Positions 15,977 through 24,039 of a stretch of 64,000 nucleotides of DNA are shown here, piece after piece. The notes under the pieces were generated by a model. The model was not told the origin of the DNA. It did no database searches and was given only the letters and a program-made list of their open reading frames with translations. Source of the DNA: Amycolatopsis aidingensis. Lineage in GTDB: Bacteria; Actinomycetota; Actinomycetes; Mycobacteriales; Pseudonocardiaceae. The position numbers and the translations under genes are program-made. The stretch spans positions 2,020,001 through 2,084,000 of the forward strand of contig NZ_CP076538.1 of assembly GCF_018885265.1 (NCBI RefSeq), written 5' to 3'. Within the stretch, counting starts at the first letter, position 1. Every line of letters begins with the position of its first letter.

Positions 15977-16607
15977 GGTCCGCGCGGAGATAGCGGGCGG
16001 CGAGCGCGGTACCGACCTCGGTTGCGTGCTCGATGAGCCGCTCGGCGTCGGTGTCCACCACCCCGGCATGCCATGCGGTGACCAGTTCGACGAAACCGCC
16101 GATGCCGATCAGGGTGCTCATCCGGAGCGCGTCCTCGTCCACCCCGGGCTCGAGGTAGCGGCGGCCCGTCCGCACCAGCAGGTCGGTGGCCTGCTGTAAG
16201 GCCTGCCGGCGGCGCTGCTCCAGGGTCGGGCTGCCCGCGTGCTCGCCGAAGGCGATCCGGGCCCGGCGCGCATCGCCCGCGACGTGGTGCACGAAAGCGG
16301 CGATCGCGGCGCGCAGCTGGTCGATCGGGTGCTGGTCGCCCTTGTCCGCGATGGCTTCCAGCAGCAGGGCCATGGTCTCCTCGAACACCTGGTCCCAGAC
16401 CGCGGCGAGCAGCGCCTCCCGGTCGGCGAAGCTCTCGTAGAAGTAGCGGTCTATCAGCCCGGCCCTGGCACACACCCCGCGCATGGTGACCGCGGCCCAT
16501 CCCTGGTCGCCCCAGATCTCCATCGCCGCGTCGACCAGCCTGCGGCGCCGCTGCGCCGTGCGCTGCTCGGCACTGCGGCCCGCATAGGTCCGGGATCGGG
16601 TGCGCAT
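15960..16607 (-). CDS. TetR-family regulator of the mymA-like operon
   Basis: About 215 aa; HTH region RRRRLVDAAMEIWGDQGWAAVTMRGVCARAGLIDRYFYESFADREALL near the N-terminus. It faces an operon of oxidative and hydrolytic genes, and the gap holds two near-identical 16-base inverted repeats that are very probably its operators. ATG 16607 or 16616 are possible starts; I use 16607 because similarity begins just after it. Repression of both its own gene and the operon is the expected mode. Confidence 0.92.
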   Translation of the reverse strand: MRTRSRTYAGRSAEQRTAQRRRRLVDAAMEIWGDQGWAAVTMRGVCARAGLIDRYFYESFADREALLAAVWDQVFEETMALLLEAIADKGDQHPIDQLRAAIAAFVHHVAGDARRARIAFGEHAGSPTLEQRRRQALQQATDLLVRTGRRYLEPGVDEDALRMSTLIGIGGFVELVTAWHAGVVDTDAERLIEHATEVGTALAARYLRADLSAGR

Positions 16608-16647
16608 GGATCCCATCTTGACAACCGGCCTCCCACGAGCACAATCG

Positions 16648-16682
16648 GATGGCATGCGCCATCAGAGATGGCAAGTGCCATC
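16648..16682. promoter_or_regulatory. Two tandem 16-base operators, consensus GATGGCA-N2-TGCCATC
   Basis: Site 1 is GATGGCATGCGCCATC (16648-16663) and site 2 is GATGGCAAGTGCCATC (16667-16682). Both have perfect GATGGC/GCCATC arms and lie 19 bases apart centre to centre, about two helical turns on one DNA face. Site 2 is symmetric over seven bases per arm. They sit in the divergent region between the TetR gene and the alpha/beta hydrolase gene and overlap the hydrolase start. Likely the target of the adjacent TetR protein. Confidence 0.8.
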
Positions 16683-17664
16683 AGATCAGGCGACCGCACC
16701 CCGGCGGGCGGCCTCGTGGCGGGCGCGCTGGTTGTCCGGCGTCACCGCGGTCACCCTCCGGCCGCTCACCACGGTCCTGCCCGCATCGGAACGCGGGGTA
16801 CGGCTGTCCCGCCGGATCGTGGCCGGTTCGCTGGCATTCCTGGGCCCGGTGCTGCCGGGCACCGAGGTGAGCCGGGTCGACATCCCCGGCGCGGGCGGGA
16901 CCAGGGTGCGCGGTGAATGGGTACGCGGGCCGGGCGAGCGGCGGGCGGGCACGGTGCTGCTGTACCTGCACGGCAGCGGTTACGCGGTGTGCTCGGCGCG
17001 CACCCATCGCGGGCTGACCTCCCGGCTGGCTGCGATGACCGGATGCCCGGTGTTCGCCTGCGACTACCGTCTCGCCCCGCGGCACCGGTTTCCCTCCGCC
17101 GCGGAGGATGTCCGTGCCGCCTACGACTGGCTGCGCGGATGCGGCCACCGCGGGGACCGGATCGTGCTCGCCGGGGACTCCGCGGGCGGCCACCTCGCCC
17201 TCGACCTGACCCTCGAGCTGCTGCGCTCCCGGCTGCCTGCCCCGGCCGCGGTGGTGCTGTTCTCCCCGCTGGTCGACCCCTCGCTCGAACTGGCGCGGGG
17301 CAGGGAACGGCGCAGGCGGGACCCCATGATCTCCGCGGAGCGGGCGCGCCGGATGGTCGCGCTGTACACCGGGGACACCGACGCAGCCCACCCGCGGCTG
17401 GCGCTCGCCTTCGACGGTGTGGACGGCTTCCCGCCCACCCTGGTCCAGGCGGGCGGGGCCGAGATGCTCGCCGCCGACGCCGAGCACCTCGCCCGCTCGT
17501 TGCGGGCCGCGGGAACCCGGTGCGAGCTGGAGATCTGGCCCGGGCAGATGCACGTGTTCCAGGCACTTCCGCTGCTGGTCCCGGAGGCGAACCCGGCGCT
17601 GGCCGCGGCCGCCGCCTTCGTCCGGCGGCAGGTGCGAAGCAGGCGAGGAGAGGAGGCCCGGTGA
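16654..17664 (+). CDS. HSL-type alpha/beta hydrolase (LipR-like esterase)
   Basis: About 336 aa. Oxyanion region YLHGSGYAVCSARTHRG (HGSG in place of HGGG), DYRLAPRHRFPSAAED, nucleophile GDSAGGH, acid VQAGGAEMLAADAE and His in WPGQMHVFQ: all the marks of hormone-sensitive-lipase-type esterases. It is the first gene of an operon followed directly by SDR, di-iron and BVMO genes, the same set of activities as LipR, SadH and MymA in the mycobacterial mymA locus. The start is uncertain: ATG 16654 and GTG 16675 both fall inside the operator pair, so a downstream TTG at 16732 must also be considered. Confidence 0.85.
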   Translation: MRHQRWQVPSDQATAPRRAASWRARWLSGVTAVTLRPLTTVLPASERGVRLSRRIVAGSLAFLGPVLPGTEVSRVDIPGAGGTRVRGEWVRGPGERRAGTVLLYLHGSGYAVCSARTHRGLTSRLAAMTGCPVFACDYRLAPRHRFPSAAEDVRAAYDWLRGCGHRGDRIVLAGDSAGGHLALDLTLELLRSRLPAPAAVVLFSPLVDPSLELARGRERRRRDPMISAERARRMVALYTGDTDAAHPRLALAFDGVDGFPPTLVQAGGAEMLAADAEHLARSLRAAGTRCELEIWPGQMHVFQALPLLVPEANPALAAAAAFVRRQVRSRRGEEAR

Positions 17665-18503
17665 GTGCATCCATGCCGGCGACGCGCCGCAGCCATGCGG
17701 CGGCGGCCGTGGTGACCGGGGCGGGCAGCGGCATCGGCAGGGCGTTCGCCATGGAACTGGCCCGCCGGGGCGGCAGCGTGGTCTGCGCCGATCTCGACCC
17801 CGCGACGGCCAAGGAGACCGCGGCCACCATCGAGGGCCGGGGTGGCCGGGCGCTGCCGGTCGCCTGCGATGTCTCCATCGAGGCGCAGGTATGGGACCTC
17901 GCCGAAACCGCGGAGCACTGGCTCGGCCGCCCGGCCGGGCTGGTGGTGAACAACGCGGGCATCGGCACCGGCGGCCGGGTGATCGGCGAGACGCCACTAC
18001 CGGACTGGCGGCGCACCCTCGAGGTCAACCTGTGGGGCGTGGTGCACGGCTGTCATGTGTTCGTCCCGTGGCTGCGGGCCGCGGGTGGTGGCGGGATCAT
18101 CAACGTCGCCTCCGCTGCCGCCTTCGCCGCGGCTCCGCGGATGGCAGCGTACAGCGCGAGCAAGGCGGCCGTGCTGTCCGTTTCGGAGACACTCGCCGCC
18201 GAGCTTTCCGGAACCGGGGTCGGGGTGACCGTGCTGTGCCCCACCTTCGTCCGGACCGACATCGTTTCCGGGGAACTGATCGAGGCGGCCGCCGCTCGCG
18301 CCGCCACCGTCCTGATGCGCCTTACCGGCAGCAGCCCGGATCGGATCGTGCGCCGCACCCTCGACGCGCACGACCGCGGGCGGCTGCACGTCCTTCCGCA
18401 GTGGGACGCCCGGCTTGCCTGGCGCGGCAAGCGGTTCTTCCCAGCCGGCTACACCCGCGCGGCCGGGCTGCTCGGCCGGTTGCTCCCGAAAAGCGAGACC
18501 TGA
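17661..18503 (+). CDS. Short-chain dehydrogenase/reductase (SadH-like)
   Basis: 280 aa from GTG 17661, which overlaps the hydrolase stop as GTGA. Classical SDR motifs: VTGAGSGIGRAF (NAD(P) binding), NNAGIG, the serine before YSASKAA with catalytic Tyr and Lys, and ADLDP after strand 2, where the Asp favours NAD. A 60-residue C-terminal tail (RIVRRTLDAHDRGRLHVLPQ) is typical of the subgroup found beside BVMO genes. It should oxidise or reduce an alcohol or ketone in the same pathway as the di-iron protein and BVMO. Confidence 0.9.
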   Translation: MSASMPATRRSHAAAAVVTGAGSGIGRAFAMELARRGGSVVCADLDPATAKETAATIEGRGGRALPVACDVSIEAQVWDLAETAEHWLGRPAGLVVNNAGIGTGGRVIGETPLPDWRRTLEVNLWGVVHGCHVFVPWLRAAGGGGIINVASAAAFAAAPRMAAYSASKAAVLSVSETLAAELSGTGVGVTVLCPTFVRTDIVSGELIEAAAARAATVLMRLTGSSPDRIVRRTLDAHDRGRLHVLPQWDARLAWRGKRFFPAGYTRAAGLLGRLLPKSET

Positions 18504-18525
18504 ACCCGGAGAGGAGACCACGACC

Positions 18526-19449
18526 ATGCCATTCGACTTCGCGGACATGTTGCAGACGGTCAAGGACAAGCAGTGGGCCCTGGCCGATATCGACTGGGAT
18601 GCGCCGGGTGCTGAGCTGATCACCGAGGAGCAGCGACCCCAGCTGAAGGAGTTCATGACCGACCTGGTCTGGATCGAGAACATCGGTGCCCGCGGGTTCG
18701 CGGCCCTCGCCAGGAAGGCGCCGAACGAGACTATCAAGGAGATCTACACCTACTTCCACGCCGAGGAACAGAAGCACGCCAACGCCGAGCTGGCGTTGAT
18801 GCGCCGCTGGGGAATGCTGGAGGATGACCAGGTGCCGGAGCCGAACGTCAATGTCCGGCTGGCCATCCAGATGCTGGACCGCTATGCCGATGGCGCACCG
18901 CTTTCCGGCCTGGCCACGCTGATCCCGATGCTGGAGTGCGCGCTGGACGGGGCACTGGTGAAGTTCCTGCTGGACGAGGTGGCCGACCCGCTGTGCCACG
19001 AGGTGTTCAAGCACATCAACTCCGACGAGTCCCGGCATATCGTGGTGGACTTCCAGGTGCTCGACCTGGTGGGTGCGGGCCCGCTGCGCAGGCTGCTGAT
19101 CGAGTCCGCCTCGATACTGAAACCGCAGATCCTGCTCGGCCTGCTGCTGTACGTGCCGTTGCTGAACAAGATGCGGGACAACATCGTCGCGATGGGACTG
19201 TCCGAACGCAAGCTGCACAACGCGGTCAAGCGGTTCGTCACCAATGGACAGCGCAGCAGCAACACCCGGCGGGTTCCCGCCTACCAGCTGTTCAAGCGGC
19301 AGGCCGCGATGGTGGTGGACCGGACCCACCCGTACCATCGCTTCCTCGCCGACCCGCTGGTCCGGCTCACCAGCCGCATTCCCGCGCGGTTGACCGGAAA
19401 GACGCCGAGCTGGGCCAAGGAGCTCACGCACGAACCGGTGGCCAAATGA
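18526..19449 (+). CDS. Ferritin-like di-iron protein of the BVMO operon
   Basis: 307-aa helical protein with ligands spaced as in ferritin-like di-iron oxygenases: Glu51, Glu81-x-x-His84 (in HAEEQKHANAE), Glu137, and Glu168-x-x-His171 (in SDESRHIVVDF). That is two ExxH pairs plus two further glutamates, enough for a carboxylate-bridged di-iron site. The specific reaction is unknown; hydroxylation or desaturation of a lipid-like substrate is reasonable given the neighbours. ATG 18526 has GGAGAGGAGA upstream. The stop overlaps the BVMO start (ATGA). Confidence 0.8.
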   Translation: MPFDFADMLQTVKDKQWALADIDWDAPGAELITEEQRPQLKEFMTDLVWIENIGARGFAALARKAPNETIKEIYTYFHAEEQKHANAELALMRRWGMLEDDQVPEPNVNVRLAIQMLDRYADGAPLSGLATLIPMLECALDGALVKFLLDEVADPLCHEVFKHINSDESRHIVVDFQVLDLVGAGPLRRLLIESASILKPQILLGLLLYVPLLNKMRDNIVAMGLSERKLHNAVKRFVTNGQRSSNTRRVPAYQLFKRQAAMVVDRTHPYHRFLADPLVRLTSRIPARLTGKTPSWAKELTHEPVAK

Positions 19450-20915
19450 CCGGGGGCGCCGAGGAACACGGCACGGTCGTGATCATCGGGGCCGGTTTCG
19501 CCGGTCTCGGTACGGCGATCCGGCTGCGGCAGGCGGGTATCCACGACTTCGTGATCCTGGAAAGGGCCTCGGACGTGGGCGGTACCTGGCGGGACAACAC
19601 CTACCCCGGCGCGGCCTGCGATGTGCCCTCGCCGCTGTACTCCCTTTCCTACGCACCCAACCCCGACTGGACTCGGGCCTACTCGGGCGGCGCGGAGATA
19701 CTGGACTACATCAGACGGGTGGTGGCGGAGTACGACCTGCGCCCGCAGATCCGCTTCGGGGCCGAGGTGACCGGACTGTCCTTCGCGGACGATCCGGGAA
19801 CCTGGACGGCCCGCACCGCCGACGGCCGCCGGTTCACCGCCCGCGCCGCGGTGCTGGCCTCCGGTCCGCTGGCCAACGCCAGCCTGCCGGATATCCCGGG
19901 CCTCGCAAGCTACACCGGGCACACCATGCACAGCGCGCGGTGGGATCACGACTACGACCTGACCGGCAAGCGGGTCGCGGTGATCGGCACCGGGGCCAGC
20001 GCGGTCCAGATCATCCCCCGGCTGGTCGAGCAGGCGCGCAGCGTCCGGGTGTTCCAGCGCACCCCTGGCTGGGTCATGCCGCGCCTCGACCACGGCTACC
20101 CTGCCTGGCTGACCGCCCTGTTCCGGCGCAGGCCCGCAGTGCAGCGGGCCTACCGCGCGGCGCTGTTCTGGGCGCATGAGCTGATGGCGCTCGGCGTGGT
20201 GTGGGACAGCCCGTTCACCACCGCCCTGCAGGGGCTGGCCAGGGCGCATCTGCGGCTCACGGTGCGGGACTCCTGGTTACGCCGCCAGCTCACCCCGGAC
20301 TTCCGGCTCGGTTGCAAGCGGGTGCTGATGACCAGCGACTACTACCCGGCACTGCAACGGGAGAACTGCAAGCTGGTCACCTGGCCGATCGCCACCATCG
20401 CCCCGAACGGGATCCGCACCGCGGACGGGATCGAGCACGAGGTGGACTGCATCGTGTTCGCCACCGGTTTCGAGGTGAGCAAGACCTCGACGCCCTACCC
20501 GATCACCGGCCGCGGTGGCCGGGTGCTCGCCGAGGAGTGGTCCACCGGCGCGCGGGCGTACAAGAGCGTCAGCGTCGCGGGCTATCCCAATCTCTTCCTC
20601 ACCTTCGGCCCCAACTCGGGGCCGGGCCACAACTCGGTGCTGGTCTACAACGAGTCGCAGGTGGACTACATCGTCAAGGCCATCCGGCTCATGCTGGAAC
20701 GCAACCTGCGCAGTATGGAGGTACGCGCGGATACCCAGGAGGCTTTCAACACCGAACTGCAGCGCAGGCTGGCCAAGACCACCTGGAACTCCGGCTGCCG
20801 TAGCTGGTACCTCACCGAGGACGGGTTCAACCCCGCGATGTACCCGGGCTTCGCCGTGCAGTACACCCGCGAGCTCGCCGACTTCGACGCCGGGGACTAC
20901 CACCTCGCCCGCTGA
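19446..20915 (+). CDS. Baeyer-Villiger-type flavin monooxygenase (MymA-like)
   Basis: 489 aa. FAD motif VVIIGAGFAGLGTAIRL, a second dinucleotide motif VAVIGTGASAVQII for NADPH, and the BVMO fingerprint YTGHTMHSARWDHD between them. The DVGGTWRDNTYPGAACD segment is typical of class B monooxygenases. These insert oxygen next to a ketone or oxidise heteroatoms using NADPH and FAD in the cytosol. It is the last gene of the four-gene coupled operon under the TetR/GATGGCA system. The order differs from the mycobacterial mymA operon, where the monooxygenase comes first. Confidence 0.93.
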   Translation: MTGGAEEHGTVVIIGAGFAGLGTAIRLRQAGIHDFVILERASDVGGTWRDNTYPGAACDVPSPLYSLSYAPNPDWTRAYSGGAEILDYIRRVVAEYDLRPQIRFGAEVTGLSFADDPGTWTARTADGRRFTARAAVLASGPLANASLPDIPGLASYTGHTMHSARWDHDYDLTGKRVAVIGTGASAVQIIPRLVEQARSVRVFQRTPGWVMPRLDHGYPAWLTALFRRRPAVQRAYRAALFWAHELMALGVVWDSPFTTALQGLARAHLRLTVRDSWLRRQLTPDFRLGCKRVLMTSDYYPALQRENCKLVTWPIATIAPNGIRTADGIEHEVDCIVFATGFEVSKTSTPYPITGRGGRVLAEEWSTGARAYKSVSVAGYPNLFLTFGPNSGPGHNSVLVYNESQVDYIVKAIRLMLERNLRSMEVRADTQEAFNTELQRRLAKTTWNSGCRSWYLTEDGFNPAMYPGFAVQYTRELADFDAGDYHLAR

Positions 20916-21006
20916 CCGGCAGGGCCGACCCGCGCCCGGCTACGATCGGGTGACATACTGCGGGTAGCCGATACGGTCGGACACGCAGGTTTCGTAGGGG
21001 GGTTCG

Positions 21007-21606
21007 GTGGACGTCCAGGAGCTACAGGCTCAGCAGCGGTTCCATATGCACCAGAAGATCACCATGATGGTCAACCGCTACCAGATCTTCGCCGACGACG
21101 GGCACGGCGAGCCGGGTCCGCTGGTCGCCTTCGTGGAACAGAAGCGGATGGCCTTCAAGGAGCAGGTCACCCTCTACACCGACGAGAGCAAGAGTTCCGT
21201 GCTGGCCGCGTTCAAGGCGCGCAAGGTGATCGACCTGGCCAGCGGCTACGACGTGACCACCCCGGACGGCCAGCCGATCGGGCTGTTCGGCAAGAAGTTC
21301 GGCAAGTCCCTGCTGCGTTCCACCTGGCAGCTCGACCAGCCCGGCCAGGACCCGGTCACCATCAGCGAGCGCAGCATGGGGCTGGCCCTGTTCCGCCGGG
21401 CGTGGGAGATCCTGCCGTGGGTGGGTGACTGGCCGTTCCCGCTGAAGTACCACTTCGACTTCGTCCGGGACACCACCCCGGTGGGTGCGGTGGACAAGAA
21501 GACCCGCTTCCGGGACCACTACCTGGTGCACATCGAGGATCCGGCCCTGGATCGCAGGCTGGTGCTGGCCCAGGCGGTGGCCCTGGACGCGTTGCAGTCC
21601 CGCTGA
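21007..21606 (+). CDS. LURP-one-related (scramblase-fold) protein
   Basis: 199 aa with the Tubby-like/LURP-one pattern: HQKITMMVNRYQIF near the start, a series of beta strands (VAFVEQKRMAFKEQVTLYTDESKSSVLAAFKAR), the FDFVRD strand and a FRDHYLVHIEDPALDRRLVLAQAVALDAL C-terminal helix. Bacterial members are common next to membrane or oxidative genes and have no known function. GTG 21007 has GTAGGGGGG upstream. A helix-free beta-barrel with one buried C-terminal helix is the expected fold. Confidence 0.75.
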   Translation: MDVQELQAQQRFHMHQKITMMVNRYQIFADDGHGEPGPLVAFVEQKRMAFKEQVTLYTDESKSSVLAAFKARKVIDLASGYDVTTPDGQPIGLFGKKFGKSLLRSTWQLDQPGQDPVTISERSMGLALFRRAWEILPWVGDWPFPLKYHFDFVRDTTPVGAVDKKTRFRDHYLVHIEDPALDRRLVLAQAVALDALQSR

Positions 21607-21613
21607 GCCCGGG

Positions 21614-22495
21614 TCACCCGCCGGTCAGCGCGGTGACCAGCCACGGCCGCAGCACCGGCAGGACCCGCTCCGCCTGCATGGCCCCCATGTGGTCCAGCCC
21701 ATCGAGGACATGCACCTCCCAGCCGAGCTGCTCCAGTTCGGCGCGCCTGCCGGTGACCGGACCCGCCATGTCCACCCGGACGTTGCCCCACCGCTCGCCG
21801 TAGCGGATCTCGTCGGCCGAGCCGACGAAACACAACCTGGGGCAGCCGATCCGGTCCTGGGCGGCGAGATCGTCGAAGTCCCTGAGGGCTTCGTAGAGTG
21901 TGACGAACTGACGGGTCTGTGGCTCGGTCATCGACACCTCCACCGTTGACCAGTCATAGTCCTGCCGGTCCGACACCTTCGACTGGTCCTGTTCGTCCGT
22001 GCCCGGTGCGACTGCCGGTTTCGTTCCCGCGGCCAGCGCCAGCTCCCTCGTTGCCGTGGTGACCCGCAGCATCTCCGGATACGGCCCGCCGAGCGGGGGG
22101 AACCCGCCCATGGCGAGCGCGGCGATGCGGTCGGTGCGGATCGCGAGTTGCAGCCCGGTCATGGCCAGCCAGGAGTAGCCGTAGTAGCCGAACCGCTCGG
22201 CTCCTGCCGCATCGGCCACGGCGAGGAGGTCGTGCACGATGTTCGCCGGGGTGAGGGTCTCCGGTTTGGGCTCGGCCAGTACCTGCGCCTCGTAGCCGAA
22301 CGCGACCACGCGAAACGCGTCGCTGAGGCCGTCGATGAGTGATCGGCCCAGCGCCGGATCGGTTCCCCACCTGCGCATCTCCTCGGCCTGCTGCCCTTCG
22401 GCCGGTCGAGGGTCGACCGGCAGCAGCAGGGTCGGGCCTGCTCCGTGTATCTCCAGGTCGATGGTGCTGCCGTCATGCAGTCGTGCCTTGGGCAT
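21614..22495 (-). CDS. Alpha/beta hydrolase under twin operators
   Basis: 293 aa; nucleophile elbow YYGYSWLAMTG, oxyanion strand PTLLLPVDPRPA, acid near CFVGSADEIRYG and His in GLDHMGAM. A cofactor-free hydrolase; the unusual GYSWL elbow instead of GxSxG leaves the second Gly replaced by Leu. Function unknown. Upstream are ribosome site GGGGAAAGG, a possible promoter (TTGCCC, 16 bases, TAAACT on the minus strand) and two TTAC-N3-GTAA palindromes, so it is a regulated single-gene unit. Confidence 0.82.
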   Translation of the reverse strand: MPKARLHDGSTIDLEIHGAGPTLLLPVDPRPAEGQQAEEMRRWGTDPALGRSLIDGLSDAFRVVAFGYEAQVLAEPKPETLTPANIVHDLLAVADAAGAERFGYYGYSWLAMTGLQLAIRTDRIAALAMGGFPPLGGPYPEMLRVTTATRELALAAGTKPAVAPGTDEQDQSKVSDRQDYDWSTVEVSMTEPQTRQFVTLYEALRDFDDLAAQDRIGCPRLCFVGSADEIRYGERWGNVRVDMAGPVTGRRAELEQLGWEVHVLDGLDHMGAMQAERVLPVLRPWLVTALTGG

Positions 22496-22533
22496 CGAGT
22501 GTTCCAGCCTTTCCCCGCGATGTCGCTAACAGT

Positions 22534-22576
22534 TTACTTCGTAAAGTGATATGGGCAAGGATAGCTTACGACGTAA
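22534..22576. promoter_or_regulatory. Twin TTAC-N3-GTAA palindromes upstream of the hydrolase
   Basis: TTACTTCGTAA at 22534-22544 and TTACGACGTAA at 22566-22576 are two 11-base palindromes with the same arms, 32 bases apart (three helical turns). The first overlaps the likely -10 hexamer of the hydrolase promoter. The short stretch is locally AT-rich. No regulator gene is adjacent on either side. Confidence 0.65.
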
Positions 22577-22672
22577 TGAGTTGTCGCCGGTGGGGTCGCC
22601 GCGGGCATGCGCGGGTCCCTCGTGAGCGCGGAGGCGCACGAGGGACCCGACGGGATCAGTGCTGGAGCCGGA

Positions 22673-23580
22673 TCAGCAGTAGAGGTTTCCTCCGGTCGGC
22701 ACGCCGAGGATCTGGGTGAACTGCCGGTACCTGTCCACCCTGCTCTGCACCTCGCCGGGGTTACCGCCATCGCATTCCAGCGAGCCGTTGATGCTGCGGA
22801 TCGTCTCACCGAAGCCGTGCCCGTTGACCATCGCCTGGTGGCCGGTCATGGTGCCGGGGCCGCTCTGCGTGGTCCAGTACCAGAGCGCGGTCTTCCAGGA
22901 CACCGCCGCGTTGTGCTGCACCTGCCAGGGGTCGTGCAGCAGGTTGATGCCCAGCGCGTCACCGGCCGCCTTGTAGTTGAAGTTCCAGCTCAGCTGGATC
23001 GGGCCGCGGCCGTAGTACGCCGCCTGCCCTGCCGGGCAGCCGTAGGGCTGGCTCCGGTCGCAGTAGTGCGGGTAGTTGTTCTGGTTCTGCTCCACGATGT
23101 AGCGCAGGCCGCCGGTCTCGTGGTGCACATTGGCAAGGAAGGCTGCGGCCTCCTGCCTGCGGACGGTGTCACTGCCGGTGTTGGCGAACGCAGGGAAGGA
23201 GTTCATGGCCGTGGTCAGGCCGCCGTAGGTGTAGAAGGAGTTCCGGCTGGGAACATCTGGTTGAACTGGGCCTGGCTGACCACGAACCCGGAGGGGTCCG
23301 GCGGTGTGGTGTCGCCGTCGCAGTCGTAGGGATCCCAGTACCAGTGGCTGATCACTGGGTCGTAGCCGGGATTGGCGTGTACGGCGAGGTAGAGGTTGCC
23401 GTCGGTGTAGCGCACGATATCGCCTGCGACGTAGGACTGGCCTGCCTGCCAGGCCGGATAGTCGCAAGCGGGTGTCGGTGCGGGTGCCGGCGCCGCCGTC
23501 GAGGTTGTGGTGCCGACGGTGACCATGGCCGCCGTGGCCGCCAGGGTGGCGAGCGCACCCAGGATCCGACGTAGTGACAT
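22673..23580 (-). pseudogene. GH19 chitinase with CBM, broken by a one-base deletion
   Basis: Two frames together give one secreted chitinase. The upstream frame (start ATG 23580, GAGGAG ribosome site) encodes a signal peptide (ILGALATLAATAAMVTVG), a CBM5/12-like chitin-binding domain (YPAWQAGQSYVAGDIVRYTDG) and the GH19 opening FVVSQAQFNQMFP. The downstream frame continues with RNSFYTYGGLTTAMNSFPAF, the catalytic HHETGGL and the GH19 signature YYGRGPIQLSWNFNY, ending NLYC. The switch lies at 23249-23251, where GGG should be GGGG. Total length (908 bases) is one short of a whole number of codons. A DasR-like site precedes the gene. Real decay or a sequencing error are both possible. Confidence 0.85.
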
Positions 23581-23644
23581 TATGATACTCCTCGCGCAGG
23601 GAACGATTCGGAGTGTCACTTGGTGACCCTGTCAGGAAACCCCG

Positions 23645-23660
23645 GTTGGTCTAAACCAGT
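23645..23660. promoter_or_regulatory. DasR-responsive-like element upstream of the chitinase gene
   Basis: On the minus strand the site reads ACTGGTTTAGACCAAC, very close to the DasR consensus ACTGGTCTAGACCACT known from Streptomyces N-acetylglucosamine and chitinase regulation. It lies 65 bases before the chitinase ATG and overlaps a TTGACT hexamer that may be the -35. This predicts induction of the chitinase by GlcNAc-derived signals. Confidence 0.7.
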
Positions 23661-23749
23661 CAAAGGTCGAGTTTCGGCCCCGTCCGAATCCTGAGTGGAC
23701 AGCATCGGTCAGTGCCTGTTTCTCAGTAGACATCCCTGGCGGCCGCCGG

Positions 23750-23805
23750 GGGCTCGCGTCGCCGTACCGGCTCACCCCCACGAGCCGGTTCGGCGACGCG
23801 AGCCC
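23750..23805. repeat. Large near-perfect hairpin between divergent chitinase and SARP genes
   Basis: Outer arms of 15 bases (23750-23764 with 23791-23805) and inner arms of 8 bases (23766-23773 with 23782-23789), separated by a single T-T mismatch, enclose an 8-base loop. The stem has no T-run on either side and lies between two divergently transcribed genes, so a simple terminator role is unlikely. It could be a regulatory structure, an operator or a mobile-element relic. Confidence 0.75.
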
Positions 23806-24039
23806 GCCCTGTGAACGCCTCGGTCGGAGGGGCCGCATCGCCGCGCCTGCGATGACACCCGGCCTCGCCTCCGACCTCGGCGTGACCCCTACGGTGCGCC
23901 GTGGTCCTGTCACGTCACTTGCAAACACATGACAGCCGCTGATCACCGGATCATGAAAACGATGGTCACGGTGTGCGATACTTCCTGCGAAAACGCCGTC
24001 CCGTCATGCCCGGCAGCTCGCCCGTCGCGGAGGTCACCG

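Noticed and set aside
16239..16916. A plus-strand frame starting inside the TetR gene as an alternative to the LipR-like hydrolase start.
   Set aside because: It is antisense to the TetR gene and in a frame different from the hydrolase catalytic motifs.
23632..23946. A 104-codon ORF on the minus strand upstream of the chitinase.
   Set aside because: It covers the DasR-like site and hairpin, has no ribosome site or domain, and its residue composition is typical of non-coding GC-rich DNA.
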